From positions 310,001-374,000 of the forward strand of contig JACZZP010000011.1 of assembly GCA_015183035.1 (NCBI GenBank): a DNA stretch of 64,000 nucleotides. Direction: 5' to 3'. Every line of letters starts with the position of its first letter. The stretch's first letter is position 1. Source of the DNA: Meloidogyne chitwoodi (Eukaryota; Nematoda; Chromadorea; Rhabditida; Meloidogynidae). Positions 35,159 through 47,253 of this stretch are shown in pieces. Under the pieces are notes generated by a model. It worked only from the letters and a program-made list of their open reading frames with translations, ran no database searches and was not told the origin of the DNA. The position numbers were made by a program, and so were the translations under genes.

Positions 35159-36289
35159 GGTTGCAGGACATTTGCGCCGCGACACTTGCGCTGCGACTTA
35201 TGCGCCGACGACATTTGCGGCGACGACTTTTGCGCCGGAAATATTTTAAAACGCGACATTTGCGCCGCCTTTAAATTAAAAAAATAAAGTAATATTAAAG
35301 ATTTAAAAAATTAAATTTTAAAAAGAATTGGGTCAATCCCTGAATATCGAAACCCTGAATATCTATAAGCCAATGGTCCAATTGCCAATTCGGTCAAATC
35401 TCTTAAAACAATTTGGTCCCATTCAAACTTGGACCTACAAGGAGTGTTTTATCACTTCTCCATTTTAGAGCCCATGGCCAGTTGGTTTTCGTGCAACTTT
35501 GGACCTTCAGGGAGTGTTTTATTAATTGACCAAATTGGCAGTTTGGCAAACTGGCTAATTAGATATTCAGGGTTTCGATATTCAGGGTTGATCCCAAAGA
35601 ATTAAGTCTAAAATGATTTTAAAATTAAATTTAATCATTTATTGAAAGGATGTTTATTATTAAAATTTTCAACAGCCTAACAGGTTTGAAATATTAATTA
35701 GCAACTAATCAATCCAATTATCAATTCCTTTTGTAGTTAAACGATATGATAATGCATGTAAATGTGTTATCCAAACTTGATCATTAATATTAGCTGGTTC
35801 TTGGTTATCAAAGGTGTGAATTAAATTGCTGATTGCCTCATCATTACGAACGTATATTCGTGTTCGTAGAGCTCAGCAATTTGCCGAGTTGGATCCCGAA
35901 GCAATTTACAAAAGATATGTTTATATACTAAAGAAGGAGATTTAAAAGAAATACATAAATCTCAAAAAAATATGAGCATATTCTTGCTTTATGCTCTAAT
36001 GAATGAAAAAAGACTGCAGCTATATTTGTGCAGTTAAATATTAAAAAGAATGAATATTTAGAATCTTAATCGGATTTATTTAGTTGATACATTTTAGTTT
36101 AATTTTTTTAATAATTTTTTAATCCTTTAATAAATACATATTACTTTATTTTTTTAATTTAAAGGCGGCGCAAATGTCGCGTTTTAAAATATTTCCGGCG
36201 CAAAAGTCGTCGCCGCAAATGTCGTCGGCGCATAAGTCGCAGCGCAAGTGTCGCGGCGCAAATGTCAACGGCGCAAATGTCGTCGCACC
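35159..36289. mobile_element. 1.1-kb element with 120-bp inverted repeats made of a GACATTTGCGCCG motif
   Basis: Flanked by perfect 8-bp duplications ATTTTAAT (35151-35158 and 36290-36297). Each end is a long inverted repeat built from tandem variants of GACATTTGCGCCG (six at the left, about eight at the right), followed by GGAAATATTTTAAAACGCG. The interior has no transposase frame. The 8-bp duplication suggests an hAT-mobilised, non-autonomous element. It contains another element at 35330-35595. Confidence 0.85.
35330..35595. mobile_element. Nested MITE, 266 bp
   Basis: Perfect 8-bp duplications AAAGAATT at 35322-35329 and 35596-35603. Ends GGGTCAATCCCTGAATATCG and the complement of GGGATCAACCCTGAATATCG, each containing the doubled motif CCCTGAATATC. 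The core (GAGTGTTTTATCACTT, CCCATGGCCAGTTGG) is related to the core of the foldback element at 6536-7112. Confidence 0.9.
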
Positions 36290-36311
36290 ATTTTAATTTG
36301 CTTTATTTTAA

Positions 36312-36382
36312 GTGCGCTTTTGGTTGAGTGGTTAGTAGCCTAGTCTACTTCTATATGGGTTCGATTCCTATTGATGGATAAA
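36312..36382 (+). tRNA. tRNA-like sequence (probable pseudogene)
   Basis: Box A-like TGGTTGAGTGG and a perfect box B GGTTCGATTCC at tRNA-like spacing; T-arm ATGGG/CCTAT pairs. The acceptor stem does not pair. It lies just outside the right end of the 1.1-kb element. Confidence 0.35.
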
Positions 36383-36454
36383 TAATTTTGTGTTCACTAA
36401 TTACATTTCGACTTTATTTTTCGCTCGTTTTGCATTTTTTAAATAAATTAGAAG

Positions 36455-36605
36455 TCCTAAATTTTCGCCTGTAGCGCTAAAAAAGATGAATTTTTGGCAA
36501 CTAAGGTGGAATAATTTTTTAAAATTTTTCGCCTGCGGCGCAAAAAAAACGGAATTTTTGGCAATTAAAGAAAAAATATGCAAAATTTTCGCCTGCGGCA
36601 CTAAA
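36455..36605. repeat. Tandem repeat of about 60 bp, 2.5 copies
   Basis: Three occurrences of AATTTTCGCCTG followed by a GCGC-like block, two of them then followed by GAATTTTTGGCAA. Units are about 60 bp apart. Confidence 0.7.
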
Positions 36606-36692
36606 ACTACCCGAAACCCGAAATTTATGAAAATATACCCGACCCGACACTTGAGGTCAACCCGGAACAACCCTGATATATATATAACTTAA

Positions 36693-37286
36693 AAGGTCAC
36701 TCACGAACTGTAACAATTAATTTCGAATTTTTTTTTTGCACGAGCGTATAGAGCAGGGTCGATAACCTATTGCCAATTTTTGGCTTTTTTGGCTAGGACC
36801 CCCAAACTAAAAAGTTATAGCCGTTCAAAGTTTCAGTTTTTGGGAGCGCTAGAGTAAAGAGAAGAAAGAGAGAAAAGAAAAGAGGGGACAAGGCAGACCC
36901 TTTTATAACCTCTTATGCTTTTGACCATTTTTAAACATTTCACGCTGCTTACCCTTTTTTCCTTCTCTTTTAAATTGAAAAATGATGGCTGACTGCCTAC
37001 CGTCTCTCCGACATTAACCTCACTATTTTCGCTTATAAGGAAGCAAAGAGAGAACAGAGAAAGAAAAAGCAAAGAGAGACAAGGAGGAAAGTCGCTCTCT
37101 TCTTTTCTTTCCTTTTACCAGATACTCTAGCGCTCCCAAAAACTGAAACTTTGAACGGCTATAACTTTTTAGTTAGGAGGTCCTAGCCAAAAAAGCCAAA
37201 AATTGGCAAAAGGTTATCGACCCTGCTCTATACGCTCGTGCAAAAAAAATTCGAAATTAATTGTTACAGTTCGTGAGTGTCCCTTG
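36693..37286. mobile_element. Foldback element with arms of about 165 bp
   Basis: The left arm begins GTCACTCACGAACTGTAACA and includes GCACGAGCGTATAGAGCAGG and AGTTATAGCCGTTCAAAG. The right arm is the near-exact complement up to 37286. TTAA occurs immediately outside both ends, so a piggyBac-like target is possible. The loop is purine/pyrimidine-rich (AGAGAAGAAAGAGAG). No coding region. Confidence 0.8.
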
Positions 37287-37612
37287 TTAATATATTATCT
37301 TTCCTATCATTTTTTTAATAAATAATCTTCTTGGGATTAAATTGTTGAAAAACTTTTTTTTATTTAAATTAAAACAAATATATATATAATGCCCATTTAT
37401 TTAATTTAATAAATATAAAATTAATTAATTATATAATATAGGACAAATAAAATAAGTTTGGAAAAATTATTTTAGTTTTTTTTGAAATTACAAACGCAGC
37501 AGAAAAAAAAATATATTTTAGTGTCAAAATAAGGGGAGATCAGAATTGTCAATCGAAAATAATTAAAGATCAAACAATTAAATTAAACAATTTAACCTTA
37601 TTAAAATTCTCT

Positions 37613-39420
37613 TTACCCATCCACACAAGCACTCATTAACAATTCTTTTCTGCGCTCAGCTAGCTGCTCTGCTTTTTGCTTCAACTAAAAATTAAATAAT
37701 ATTTATTTTTTTTAAATTTATGCCCCATTTTTAACAAATGAATTTAATAAAATTAAATTTAAAATTTTTTAAAAAACCTCTTGAATTTTGACTTCTCCAT
37801 TAGATAACGCATTTTGGTAAAAATCAATTTTCTTTCGAATAGTTTCAATCTTTTTGGCCTCATTAATAATAGAAGATTGTACAGTCAGTTCTTCTTGACA
37901 TAAAGACCAAAGTAAAGCTTGCTATAAAAATAAAGATTTAATTTAAAAATTTTAAAAGAGTAAAAAAATGAAGATAAAAGTAATAAATACGTGATAATTT
38001 TAAATATTAAGGCAAAGGTTTAGTGACCATTAAAAAATAATAAAATTTTTATAAAAAATGTAAAAAACCTTTTTTTTATTCTTTTCATCTTCACAAAACT
38101 CAGCAGCTGATTTAGACATACGTTGACCATTAACAAGTTCAGGAGGACTTTGAAAAGAAGGAATATCATCCTTAAAAAGAAATAAAAAAAATAAATAAAA
38201 TTGTCAAACCTCATTGTTAGTCACTACTTCTTCTACAACTTCTTTTTTAACTTCTTTATTCACTTTATTATCCTTTGTAGTAAGTCGTTTTTTGCTTGGA
38301 ACCGAAGAATTTGGTGTTGAGGATTTTGAAGTAGAATCAACTTTTTCATTATTATTTGCTTGAAAATTATTTGGAGAAGAATTTGTTGAACGCATTTGAG
38401 GAGGATAAATAGGCGGTGGAACGTGTGGATTGAACGAAGGAATTTTTCCAAAATCACCATATCTAAAAAATTTAAAATTTTACCAGGAGTTCGCCTCGAA
38501 AATATACTAAAATTAAAAAACCTTTCAGGAAGATAAATAGAAGACTGAAACACAAATGGAGTCGAAGATGAAGACACTTCACGCCGATTTTCCTAAAAAT
38601 AAATTTTAATAAAAATAAATATTTAATAAAAAATACAAATTTGTTAGAATTTCTTTGATTTGGGCCATCTTCTAAAAATTCAACAGGAACAGAGCAATAG
38701 GAATGTCCAGAGTCAATGAAATTGTTGCTTCAAATAACAATTTCACATAAATAGAATATCTTAGAGTTAAATATAAAATGTGGCCCAGGAAAAAACAAAA
38801 CGCATTAAATACTGAGAATTTGGTTTTAAAGAATCTCAAGGAAAATAGCAGAGAAACGCCCTAAGAAATTTTTAAAAAAGGTGCGTGGTAAACTCAATGT
38901 CTCAGAGACAGATAGATCTGTCTGTACAAGCATAAAGGACTGAAACTTGCCAAAAGGTAAAGGAAAAAATGAAAGGACAAAATATAAAAAAAATAAGATA
39001 TTTGATTAGCAGATCAATTTATAAAAACCAGCAACCAATAATCTAAAATTACAAACAACCCAATGCTTTAGAACAGACAAACATTAAACATAGAAGTTTA
39101 TTAATGTCAACTTAGACAAATTGACACATTAAAAATAAATAAAACCTTTTCGAACCATTATTATTATTAGTCGGACTTTCATCAACAAAAAGCTTTTTGT
39201 TTCGTTCTTTAAACATTTCTTGAGCTTTGGAATGTTTATAATTTGACATCTGTTTGGCTGCTATAGAATCAAAATTTGTAGAAATTTTAAGAGCTTTTCT
39301 GACAATGTTAACACTTGATGATGTATTTGTAGAATTAAATGCTGAATTGGCCGCCATTGGATTATTATTTTTGTGTTTTTTCTTGAAAATATTCCTTTCG
39401 AAAATTACGTCGTTAACCAT
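37613..39420 (-). CDS. Coiled-coil protein, unrecognised
   Basis: Minus-strand exon chain. The first exon, 39147-39420, starts MVNDVIFERNIFKKK. A short exon near 38640-38675 is uncertain. Then come STPFVFQSSIYLPER, YGDFGKIPSFNPHVPPPIYP, an Asn/Ser/Lys-rich linker, DDIPSFQSPPELVNGQ, and a C-terminal coiled coil (EKNKKKQALLWSLCQEELTV, KKIETIRKKIDFYQ, LKQKAEQLAERRKELLMS) ending CVDG. Only the coiled coil and the Pro-rich patch are clear. No family is recognised and no function is proposed. The first join is not settled because the phase of the 38.65-kb exon does not match well. Confidence 0.55.
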
Positions 39421-39479
39421 TAAAACTTTTTTTGAAAAAATTGTTTAAAAAATTAAAAAAAATTTTTTAATTACCCTAT

Positions 39480-40690
39480 CTTTGCTTTTCAGACTAAAAA
39501 AATATTGATTAAAAGACTTGAGTTAAATTAGAGAAAAAAAGAAAAAAAGTAGACAAAATGCCAAGATTTACCAAAACGAAAATTTATTTTAAATTTAAAA
39601 ATTAAATAATTATTTTTATTAATTTATTCTTCAAAAAATTATAACTCAAAATTAAATCGATAATTTTTGATTTTTTAATTTATAATTAAAAGCAAATTTA
39701 ATCCTCTATAAAATACTAAAAAATCAGAATTTTAAAAAATTCTTTGAAAAAGTTATTTAAAAAAACTCATTTTTTATTGTTTTTATTTTTCTTTTTTTTC
39801 TATTTCTTGCTATTTTTAGTCAAAAATTTTTATAAAAATGCAAAAATTGTTACACTAAATTTTTCTTAGAATTTTTATTTATTTTCGTCAAATATAAATT
39901 CACTACACAAATCACAAAATTTTTTTGAAATGATTGGCCTTGAGCTTTTTACTTTAAAATTCGTATTTTTAATAAATTTTTTGATCGGAAGTAAAATTTT
40001 AAGAGTTTAAATTTTGATTGACATAGTGGAACACAAAAAAATTTTCTCTCGAATTTTCTTTTTTGCATTTATTTTATAGTTTGATTTATTTATTTATATA
40101 AACACACAAAAACATCATCAAGCGAATTTGGCAAATAAATTAATTTAAAAATTATTTATTTTGATAAAATAAAAAATTTAACGTTCCGTTACTTTTTTTA
40201 AATTTTCTAGAAAAATTTATTTCTAGATCGTTTATTAAAAAAAAATTAAAATCATTAATTTATAGTTTATAGTTGAATGTGCAAAAAAGTTGGTATAAAA
40301 GGCTAAATTAAATAAGCATTTTTATCATTCGTGTCAGTAAATAAACTTTTTCTTTATTTTTTTTTAATTAAAAATTAAATCTTAATTTTATTCAATTTTT
40401 AGAAATGCTAAAATAATTTAAAAAAAATTTTTTACAACCTCTCAGATTTACATATTTTTAATTTTATAATTAATTAATTTTAAAGGCCTTAAAATCATTA
40501 TCCATCCAAGAAAAAATAAATAAAAATCTACATATTTTAAAGAATTAAAAAATTATCCCAAAACCTTAGAAAGGCTAAAAATAGAAAATTTTCACAAATT
40601 AAAAAAATCTCCCTTATAACAATGAAAATTAATTTTAAAAAATTTTTAGAAAATTTTCTAAAATAATTATATCTATTCAACTAAGAAATT
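39480..40690. other. A+T-rich intergenic region
   Basis: About 1.2 kb without a convincing gene. A GGTATAAAAGGC string at about 40291 is a possible TATA box for the small peptide gene at 40691, which would then have a long or intron-containing leader. Confidence 0.35.
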
Positions 40691-40941
40691 ATGAATTCCT
40701 ACAGCTTTGCAATTCTTACAATTTTCCTTATTTTCGCTTCTGTAGCAATTGCTGATTTAACAGTTGATAATGAAGGATTAACAAAACAAATGGAAAGAAG
40801 GTTTTTGAATTAAAAAATGTTTAAAAAATTATTTTTTATTTTTTAAGTGTTCGTTCAAAACGTTATGGATATTATTTTGATTGTTGTTGCTGTTATGGTG
40901 GTGGATATGGTTGGGGAGGATATGGAGGATATTGGGGCTGA
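40691..40941 (+). CDS. Small secreted Gly/Tyr-rich peptide (caenacin/NLP-like)
   Basis: Two exons: 40691-40800 and 40848-40941. The first encodes a signal peptide (MNSYSFAILTIFLIFASVAIA) and a short propeptide ending near KQMERS. The second encodes VRSKRYGYYFDCCCCYGGG and then GWGGYGGYWG. The SKR site before YGYY fits furin-type processing. The YGGYGG-type composition recalls nematode NLP/CNC antimicrobial peptides, but the CCCC cluster is not typical of them. Role not proven; likely an epidermal or gland secretion. Confidence 0.6.
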
Positions 40942-41453
40942 TAAAATGTTTTTTGTGAATTTAAATAGAACTTTTATTTAAAAAATATAATATTTTACTT
41001 TCTGTGATAATTTTTATATAATGATGGTATTTTTTGTAATAAAATAAAATTTAAATAATTTTTATTTATTTTTATTCAAATAAATCATTATATATTACCT
41101 GTCAAAATTTAAATACATAAGTATGTATTAAAATATTTAGTTCCAATTTTATTTTGTATTTTTCCATTTTTTGGCCTTTAATTTTTTAAAATTAGTTTTG
41201 ACACACCTTTTTATTAATTTATTAAAAAAATTTCAAAAATTAAAAAAAATTATTAATAAAAATATTTTTATGCAAAAAAGAGAATAAAGAAAAAATTGAT
41301 TATTTTTTTTTGTGGAGAGTTGACATTTATGTAGTACAATTCTCTTTTTATGAGTCACATCATTCTTTCGAAATTTATACAACTAAGAATTTTAATTTAT
41401 TTTAATTTTTATTTTATTTTAAAAATATTTAGTGTTTTAATTTAATATTAAAA

Positions 41454-43186
41454 ATGACTGAAGATTTTTCCGAGAAAAAGAATTTGAGGTAATAAATTTT
41501 TTTTTAAATTAATTTTATTAATTTTAGTGGAGAATGTCTCAGTTTCCCAAATGAAGTTTTGATAGATATTTTCTCTTTTTTACCAAGAAAAATTCTAATA
41601 AAAAATATAGAACCAGTAAATGAATATTTTTTTATCATTTCTAAACAAAATGTTAAATCAATTCATTTAATACAAGAAAATGAAGATTTTATTAATAAAT
41701 TGGCATATAAACAAACTGAAGCAAATCAACAATATTCTGACTTAATTCAAAGTAAATGTCCTTTAAATGAACATTTTAGATTAAATAATACCTGGAATAT
41801 TAATATTTGTTGTAGAGATCAAAATCACGCTACTTTTAAGGTTTGTTAAAATTTAATTTTTATTAAAAATTTGTTAAAAACGTTGTTATGACTAACATAA
41901 GCGAAAATTTATAATATCGCCAAATTTGAACTTCTTGTTGGTGACATTTTGGACACAATCTAATTTTTAAATTTTGACCATAACTTTGGTAATTTTGAAT
42001 TGAAAATTTTGAAATTTTAGGTGAATCTGGATAACTCCTTAAGGGATAATTCTACAAAATTTTAAAGATTAACGCCTTTCTTAAGTAAAGTTATTCTAAT
42101 TTTAAGCGCCGTTGTCGCTACCAAATGTGTGTAATGCGCCATTCGTTGGATATTTTTCAAAATTGTTATGTTCGCATCTCAATTAATTGTTTTTCATCAT
42201 TTACGGCAACATATTTACAAGAAATAGTTTCATATTTAAACCTTTTGGATTCGGTTAACCTTTCACTGTTTGAATTGATTTTGCCAGGTTCTTACAATCA
42301 ACAACTACGTTTATTTACTCAGGTTTTTTTTAATTTGCTTTTTATTAGATATATAATTCTGTGGTACGATTGAGTGGGGTCCTATAAAAATTTTCATATA
42401 AAGGAAATTGTCTATTTTTAAGTCATTTTTAGTTCAAAATATTTTCTTGCGAATAAGTGGGATATTTATTTGTTCTCTAACTCCCTGCCTTTGATATACT
42501 ATTGCGCGACAGACCGTCCTGCGACAAATCGGGCTTTACCCTTATATTTTAATTAATCTAAATATTGTGAATTTATTAAGTTCTGTTTACATTTATTTGT
42601 CTTTTATTTAGGAATTATTAAATGACCCAACAATTTTATCTTGTGAACAACTTAAAATTGCTAGTTCTGACAGAAATGAACCAGAAATTGGTTTATTATT
42701 TAATTGGCTTCATTATAAAAGAAATTACAATTTTTATTATGAAAATACTTATCGTCTATTAATTATTCAATACACTGGAATAGTTTTGGAAGGTTTAAAT
42801 GAATTAATTGAAAAATGTAAAAAGGTAATTTATTTTTTTGTTACGTACCTTGTAAAATAAATCTTAAAATATTTTTTTAGAATTTTCTTGAATCAGAAAG
42901 TGCTTTTTTTCAACGTTCATTTATATTCGGTTTTTTCTATCGTATAAATTTGCTTGAATTTTCTATGGAAAATACAAAAAGTGAAGAATTAATCTTTTTA
43001 GAAAATTTAAAATCGAGAAATGGTACAAAAACAAATTATTATTGGTTAAGAAGATGTAATAAAAATATGGAAAATAATCAGAAGGAATATTGTCAAAAAA
43101 TATTTAAATCTTTTAATGACTTTAGAAGAACTAAAAGTACTAATCATTTAAAAAAAGAAGACAAGACTTTAATTAATTTTGATTAA
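41454..43186 (+). CDS. F-box-like family protein, copy 1
   Basis: First of three tandem paralogues. Exons: 41454-41488, 41528-41840, 42107-42322, 42612-42824 and 42881-43186. After MTEDFSEKKNLR comes CLSFPNEVLIDIFSFLPRK, which has the L-P-x-E-V-L..I-F-x-x-L pattern of an F-box. F-box proteins usually recruit substrates to SCF ubiquitin ligases. The rest has no recognised repeat: HSLDIFQNCYVRIS, a block LLFNWLHYKRN, and a C-terminal FSMENTKSEELIFLENLKS. It is likely a lineage-specific family. The 5' 380 bp, intron included, is identical to copy 2. Intron 3 holds a piece of the CGCGAC-type dispersed repeat. Assignment of the F-box is by pattern only. Confidence 0.65.
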
Positions 43187-43213
43187 AAAATTTTTTTCTG
43201 TTTTGTACATAAA

Positions 43214-43395
43214 AGTCCGCAACTTTTGTTCGCAGGTTTTTTATTGACACCTATATGTTAATTTCTCTAGATGAATGATCTGAAATGAATATAAGTTGAT
43301 GTATTTGATGATATTTTAGCAGATTGTTGATTTTATGCGTTACAAAATAATTAAATATTAATACTTGCGACAAAAATTTGCGGATTTTTGTGGAC
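43214..43395. mobile_element. GTCCGCAA MITE, diverged copy
   Basis: Ends AAGTCCGCAACTTTTGTTCG and, inverted, CTTGCGACAAAAATTTGCGG. About 180 bp, between F-box-like copies 1 and 2. Confidence 0.6.
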
Positions 43396-43600
43396 AAAAC
43401 ATATAAATATAATTTTTTGTGATACATTTTTTATTAATTTTTATTTTAAATTTATTATTATATGAATGGTCTTTTTAATATAGAAATAAAAAAATTTTTT
43501 GCAAAATAAATTTAATGAAAATTTATAATATTTTTCATTATTATTTTTTTAAATTTTATTTTATTTTAAAAATATTTAGTGTTTTAATTTAATATTAAAA

Positions 43601-45343
43601 ATGACTGAAGATTTTTCCGAGAAAAAGAATTTGAGGTAATAAATTTTTTTTTAAATTAATTTTATTAATTTTAGTGGAGAATGTCTCAGTTTCCCAAATG
43701 AAGTTTTGATAGATATTTTCTCTTTTTTACCAAGAAAAATTCTAATAAAAAATATAGAACCAGTAAATGAATATTTTTTTATCATTTCTAAACAAAATGT
43801 TAAATCAATTCATTTAATACAAGAAAATGAAGATTTTATTAATAAATTGGCATATAAACAAACTGAAGCAAATCAACAATATTCTGACTTAATTCAAAGT
43901 AAATGTCCTTTAAATGAACATTTTAGATTAAAGTTTGTTTGGAATGTTTATATTTGTCGTAGAGAGCTTTATCAGGCTAATTTCAAGGTTTTTTAAATTT
44001 TTTATTAAAAATTAGGAAAACCTATATGTTATGAATAGGCGAAAATTTTGGAAATTTATAATATTACGAAATTCATACTTAGAGGACTAGAATTTTGTAC
44101 GGTTATTCGTTATTTAGTTATGTAATCTGTAAAAAAGTTACAAACTTTTTCTTTGGAATTTTCAAAGTTATGGACGAAAGTGATCATCTTGTTGGTGACA
44201 TTTTGGACATAATCTAATTTTTAAATTTTGACCATAACTTTGGTAATTTTGAATTGAAAATTTTGAAATTTTAGGTGAATCTGGATAACTCCTTAAGGGA
44301 TAATTCTACAAAATTTTAAAGATTAACGCCTTTCTTAAGTAAAGTTATTTTAATTTTAAGCGTCGTCGTCGCTACCAAATGTGTGTAATGCGCCATTCGT
44401 TGGATATTTTTCAAAATTGTTATGTCCGAGTCACTCCATATTATACTTCAGTACTAGAGTCAACAGATTTACAAGAAATATATTCATATCTAAACATTTT
44501 GGATTCGGCTAATCCTTCACAGATTGACTTGTTTTTGCCAATGTCTTACAATCGACTTCCTCTTGGTTTACGGATTTGTCCATTTACTCAGGTTTTTTAA
44601 AATAATTTATATGATTCTGAGGGTTTATGGAATAGATTAGGATTCCTTTCATTTTTTTCAGTAAATTTTTGGGTATTTTGGACTTTTTGGGAATTTAAAT
44701 TGGGCATAAAATAATGTTTGTTTTTCAACGTCTGTTAAAAGTTAAAAATAAAAATTAATGAAATTTATTTTTTATTTAGGAACTATTAAATAACCAAACA
44801 ATTTTAAATTGTCAAAAACTTAAAATTATCCATTCTGACAGAAATGAACCAGAAATTAATTTATTATTTAATTGGCTTCATTATAAAAGAAATAATAATT
44901 TTAATAATAAAAATAGATATCGCTTATTAATTACTCTGAAAACTGAAACAATTTTTAATGGTTTAGATGAATTAATTGAAAAATGTAAAAAGGTTAGTTT
45001 TTCTTTGAATTTAAGGAAATTAAAATTTTTTTAGAATTTACTTCAATCAGAAAGTGCAAATGATCACCAATCTTATATATTCGGATTTCTCTCTCCTAAA
45101 GATTTGACTGAATTTACTTTGGAAAATACAAAAAGTGAAGAATTAATTTTTTTAGAAAATTTAAAATCAGGAAATGGTACAAAAACAAATTATTATTGGT
45201 TAAGAAGGTGTAATAAAATAATGGAAAATAATCAAAAAGAATATTGTCAAAAAATATCTAAAAATTCTTTTTCGGACATTGGAATTATATACGATGAATA
45301 TTATTATTTCAATAGAGAAAAACCTTTAATTCGTATTTATTAA
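43601..45343 (+). CDS. F-box-like family protein, copy 2
   Basis: Exons: 43601-43635, 43675-43987, 44361-44591, 44780-44992 and 45035-45343. Same F-box-like start as copy 1; the first 70 or so residues after the first intron are identical, then the two diverge (copy 2 has FVWNVYICRRELYQ). The third exon restarts with near-identity (MCVMRHSLDIFQNCYVR) and then diverges again. The C-terminal block FTLENTKSEELIFLENLKSG is conserved. The mosaic of identical and diverged blocks suggests gene conversion or unequal crossing-over. Confidence 0.65.
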
Positions 45344-45482
45344 AAAATAAATATTTTTATTTTTTTTTAATAAATTTTGTTATTTTTAAATTTAAATAGT
45401 ATAAAAAGGCCTTTTTAAAAAATATTTTTTAATTATTTTTTTTTATTTTTTTAATATTTAGATTTTTAAATTAAAATAAAAA

Positions 45483-47253
45483 ATGACTGAAGATATTGCG
45501 AAGAAAAGGAAATTAAGGTTAATTTTTTAAAATAATTAAATTAATTTTATTTAATTTTTAGTGAAGAATGTCTCAGTTTCTCAAATGAAGTTTTGACAGA
45601 TATTTTCTCTTTTTTAAGCCGAAAAATTTTGACAAAAAATATAGAACCAGTGAATAAATATTTTTTTAATATTTGTAAAGAAAATGTCAAATCAATTCAT
45701 TTAATAAAATGCAGTTCAAGTTTTGCTGCTACATTGGCATGTGATCAAAAAAATGAAAAAGTAAAGCAACATTATGTGGACTTAATTTCAAGTAAATGTT
45801 CTTTGAATGAACATTTTGCAATTGGTGGTATTTGGCAAGTTATTGTTTCTCATGGTGAAGAGGATAAAGACATTCGGGTTTTTTTTAATATTTTTAGAAT
45901 TTAATTTTTTATTAGAAATTTGGGTGGAAAACGTAAAGTTGGAAATTTTGAATTGAAAATTTTTAAATTTTAAGATAAATTAGAGAAAGATTTTAGCAAA
46001 ATTTTAATAAATATATTTTTAATTAAGGAAGCTCCTTTGAAATATATTTTTGTTCGTAGTCATCAATTTTCAACGTCTGTAATTCTCCACTCATTAGATC
46101 TTTTCCGAAATGGTTGGATTCGTGTTTCTCCATTCTATGTAAATCATATTTGCACATCAGAGTATTTACGAGAAATTCTTTTTTATCTAAATATTTTTGA
46201 TTCGATTAATATTGCACAAATTGAATTGGTTTTACCAGAATGTAACGTTCAACTTCCGAATCATCTTCAATATTCTATTGCTCAGGTTTTTAAATAAATT
46301 TACTTTTTTGTTTTTAATTAAATATTGTGGATACTTGGGTACGTCCCGGGAACGGAGACATTGTCGATGTTCAGGGACTAGAAATGACGGGGGATTTTTT
46401 GAGTCAAAAGCCCCGTTTGTGGATGTTACTCTTAATTTTCAGTGTTTCAAACAACTAAAAATTTTTTTTCAGAGATTTTTAATTAACCCAGCTATTTTAA
46501 ATTGTCAACGACTCAAAATTAAAAAATTTAGAGAAAATGAACCACATTTTACTTTATTAGTTAATTGGCTTCATTATAAGACAAAGAATAATAATTGTGA
46601 TTATCGTTTATTAATTATTATTCAAAAAAGAGAAGCAATTTTGGAAGATTTAGATGAATTAATTGATAAATGTAAAGAGGTTAGTTTTTAATTTGTTTTA
46701 TTTTCCTTTTTGAGACAACAAAGTCCGCAAATTTTGTCCGCAAAAATATTTTTTTTTCATAAAAAGAATTTTTAGATTATAAAAATAAATAAAGAGATGT
46801 ATATTTTGGAGGCATAAAATCAATATTATTTTATCTTTTTTAGAATAACTATTTAACCTTTTTGTGGGAAAAAATATTTTTGCGGACAGCATTTGCGGAC
46901 TTTTTTTTGTAAAAATAAAGAAAATAATAATTTTTTTTATTTTAATTTTTTGTTAGAATTTTGATCAATCAGAAAGTCCAATAAATCAACGATCTTATAT
47001 ATTTGGATTTATTTCTACAAAAAATGTGACTGAATTTACTTTAGAAAATACAAAAAGTGAAGAATTAATTTTTTTAGAAAATTTAAAATCAAAAGAAGGT
47101 GAAAAAACAAATTATTATTTGTTAAGAAGATGTAATAAAATAAAGGAAAATAATCAAAAAGAATATTGTCAAAAATTATTTAAAAATTCTTTTTTGGAAT
47201 TTAAAATTTATGAGCATGTATTGTTTGGTAAACCTTGCATTTCTATTTGTTAA
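45483..47253 (+). CDS. F-box-like family protein, copy 3
   Basis: Exons: 45483-45517, 45562-45877, 46028-46285, 46473-46680 and 46957-47253. Same gene structure as copies 1 and 2, more diverged: MTEDIAKKRKLR, then CLSFSNEVLTDIFSFLSRK, HSLDLFRNGWIRVSP, LVNWLHYKTKN and FTLENTKSEELIFLENLKS. The last intron carries an intact-looking GTCCGCAA MITE. It is the oldest member of the trio by sequence. Function inferred only from the F-box-like N-terminus. Confidence 0.62.
46721..46902. mobile_element. GTCCGCAA MITE, best copy
   Basis: Inverted ends of about 30 bp: AAGTCCGCAAATTTTGTCCG followed by CAAAAATATT at the left, with the complement (AAATATTTTTGCGGACAGCA then TTTGCGGACTT) at the right. About 180 bp, in the last intron of F-box-like copy 3. 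No coding region. Confidence 0.85.

Larger units (their letters stand above)
34935..36675. mobile_element. Outer CCCGA-rich inverted-repeat element
   Basis: Left end TGTTGCGCCGGGTT followed by many ACCCGA repeats (34935-35060). The right end has ACCCGAAACCCGAA and AACCCGGAACAACCCTG (36600-36675) in inverted orientation. Boundaries are approximate and no target duplication was found. It encloses the element at 35159-36289. Confidence 0.55.
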
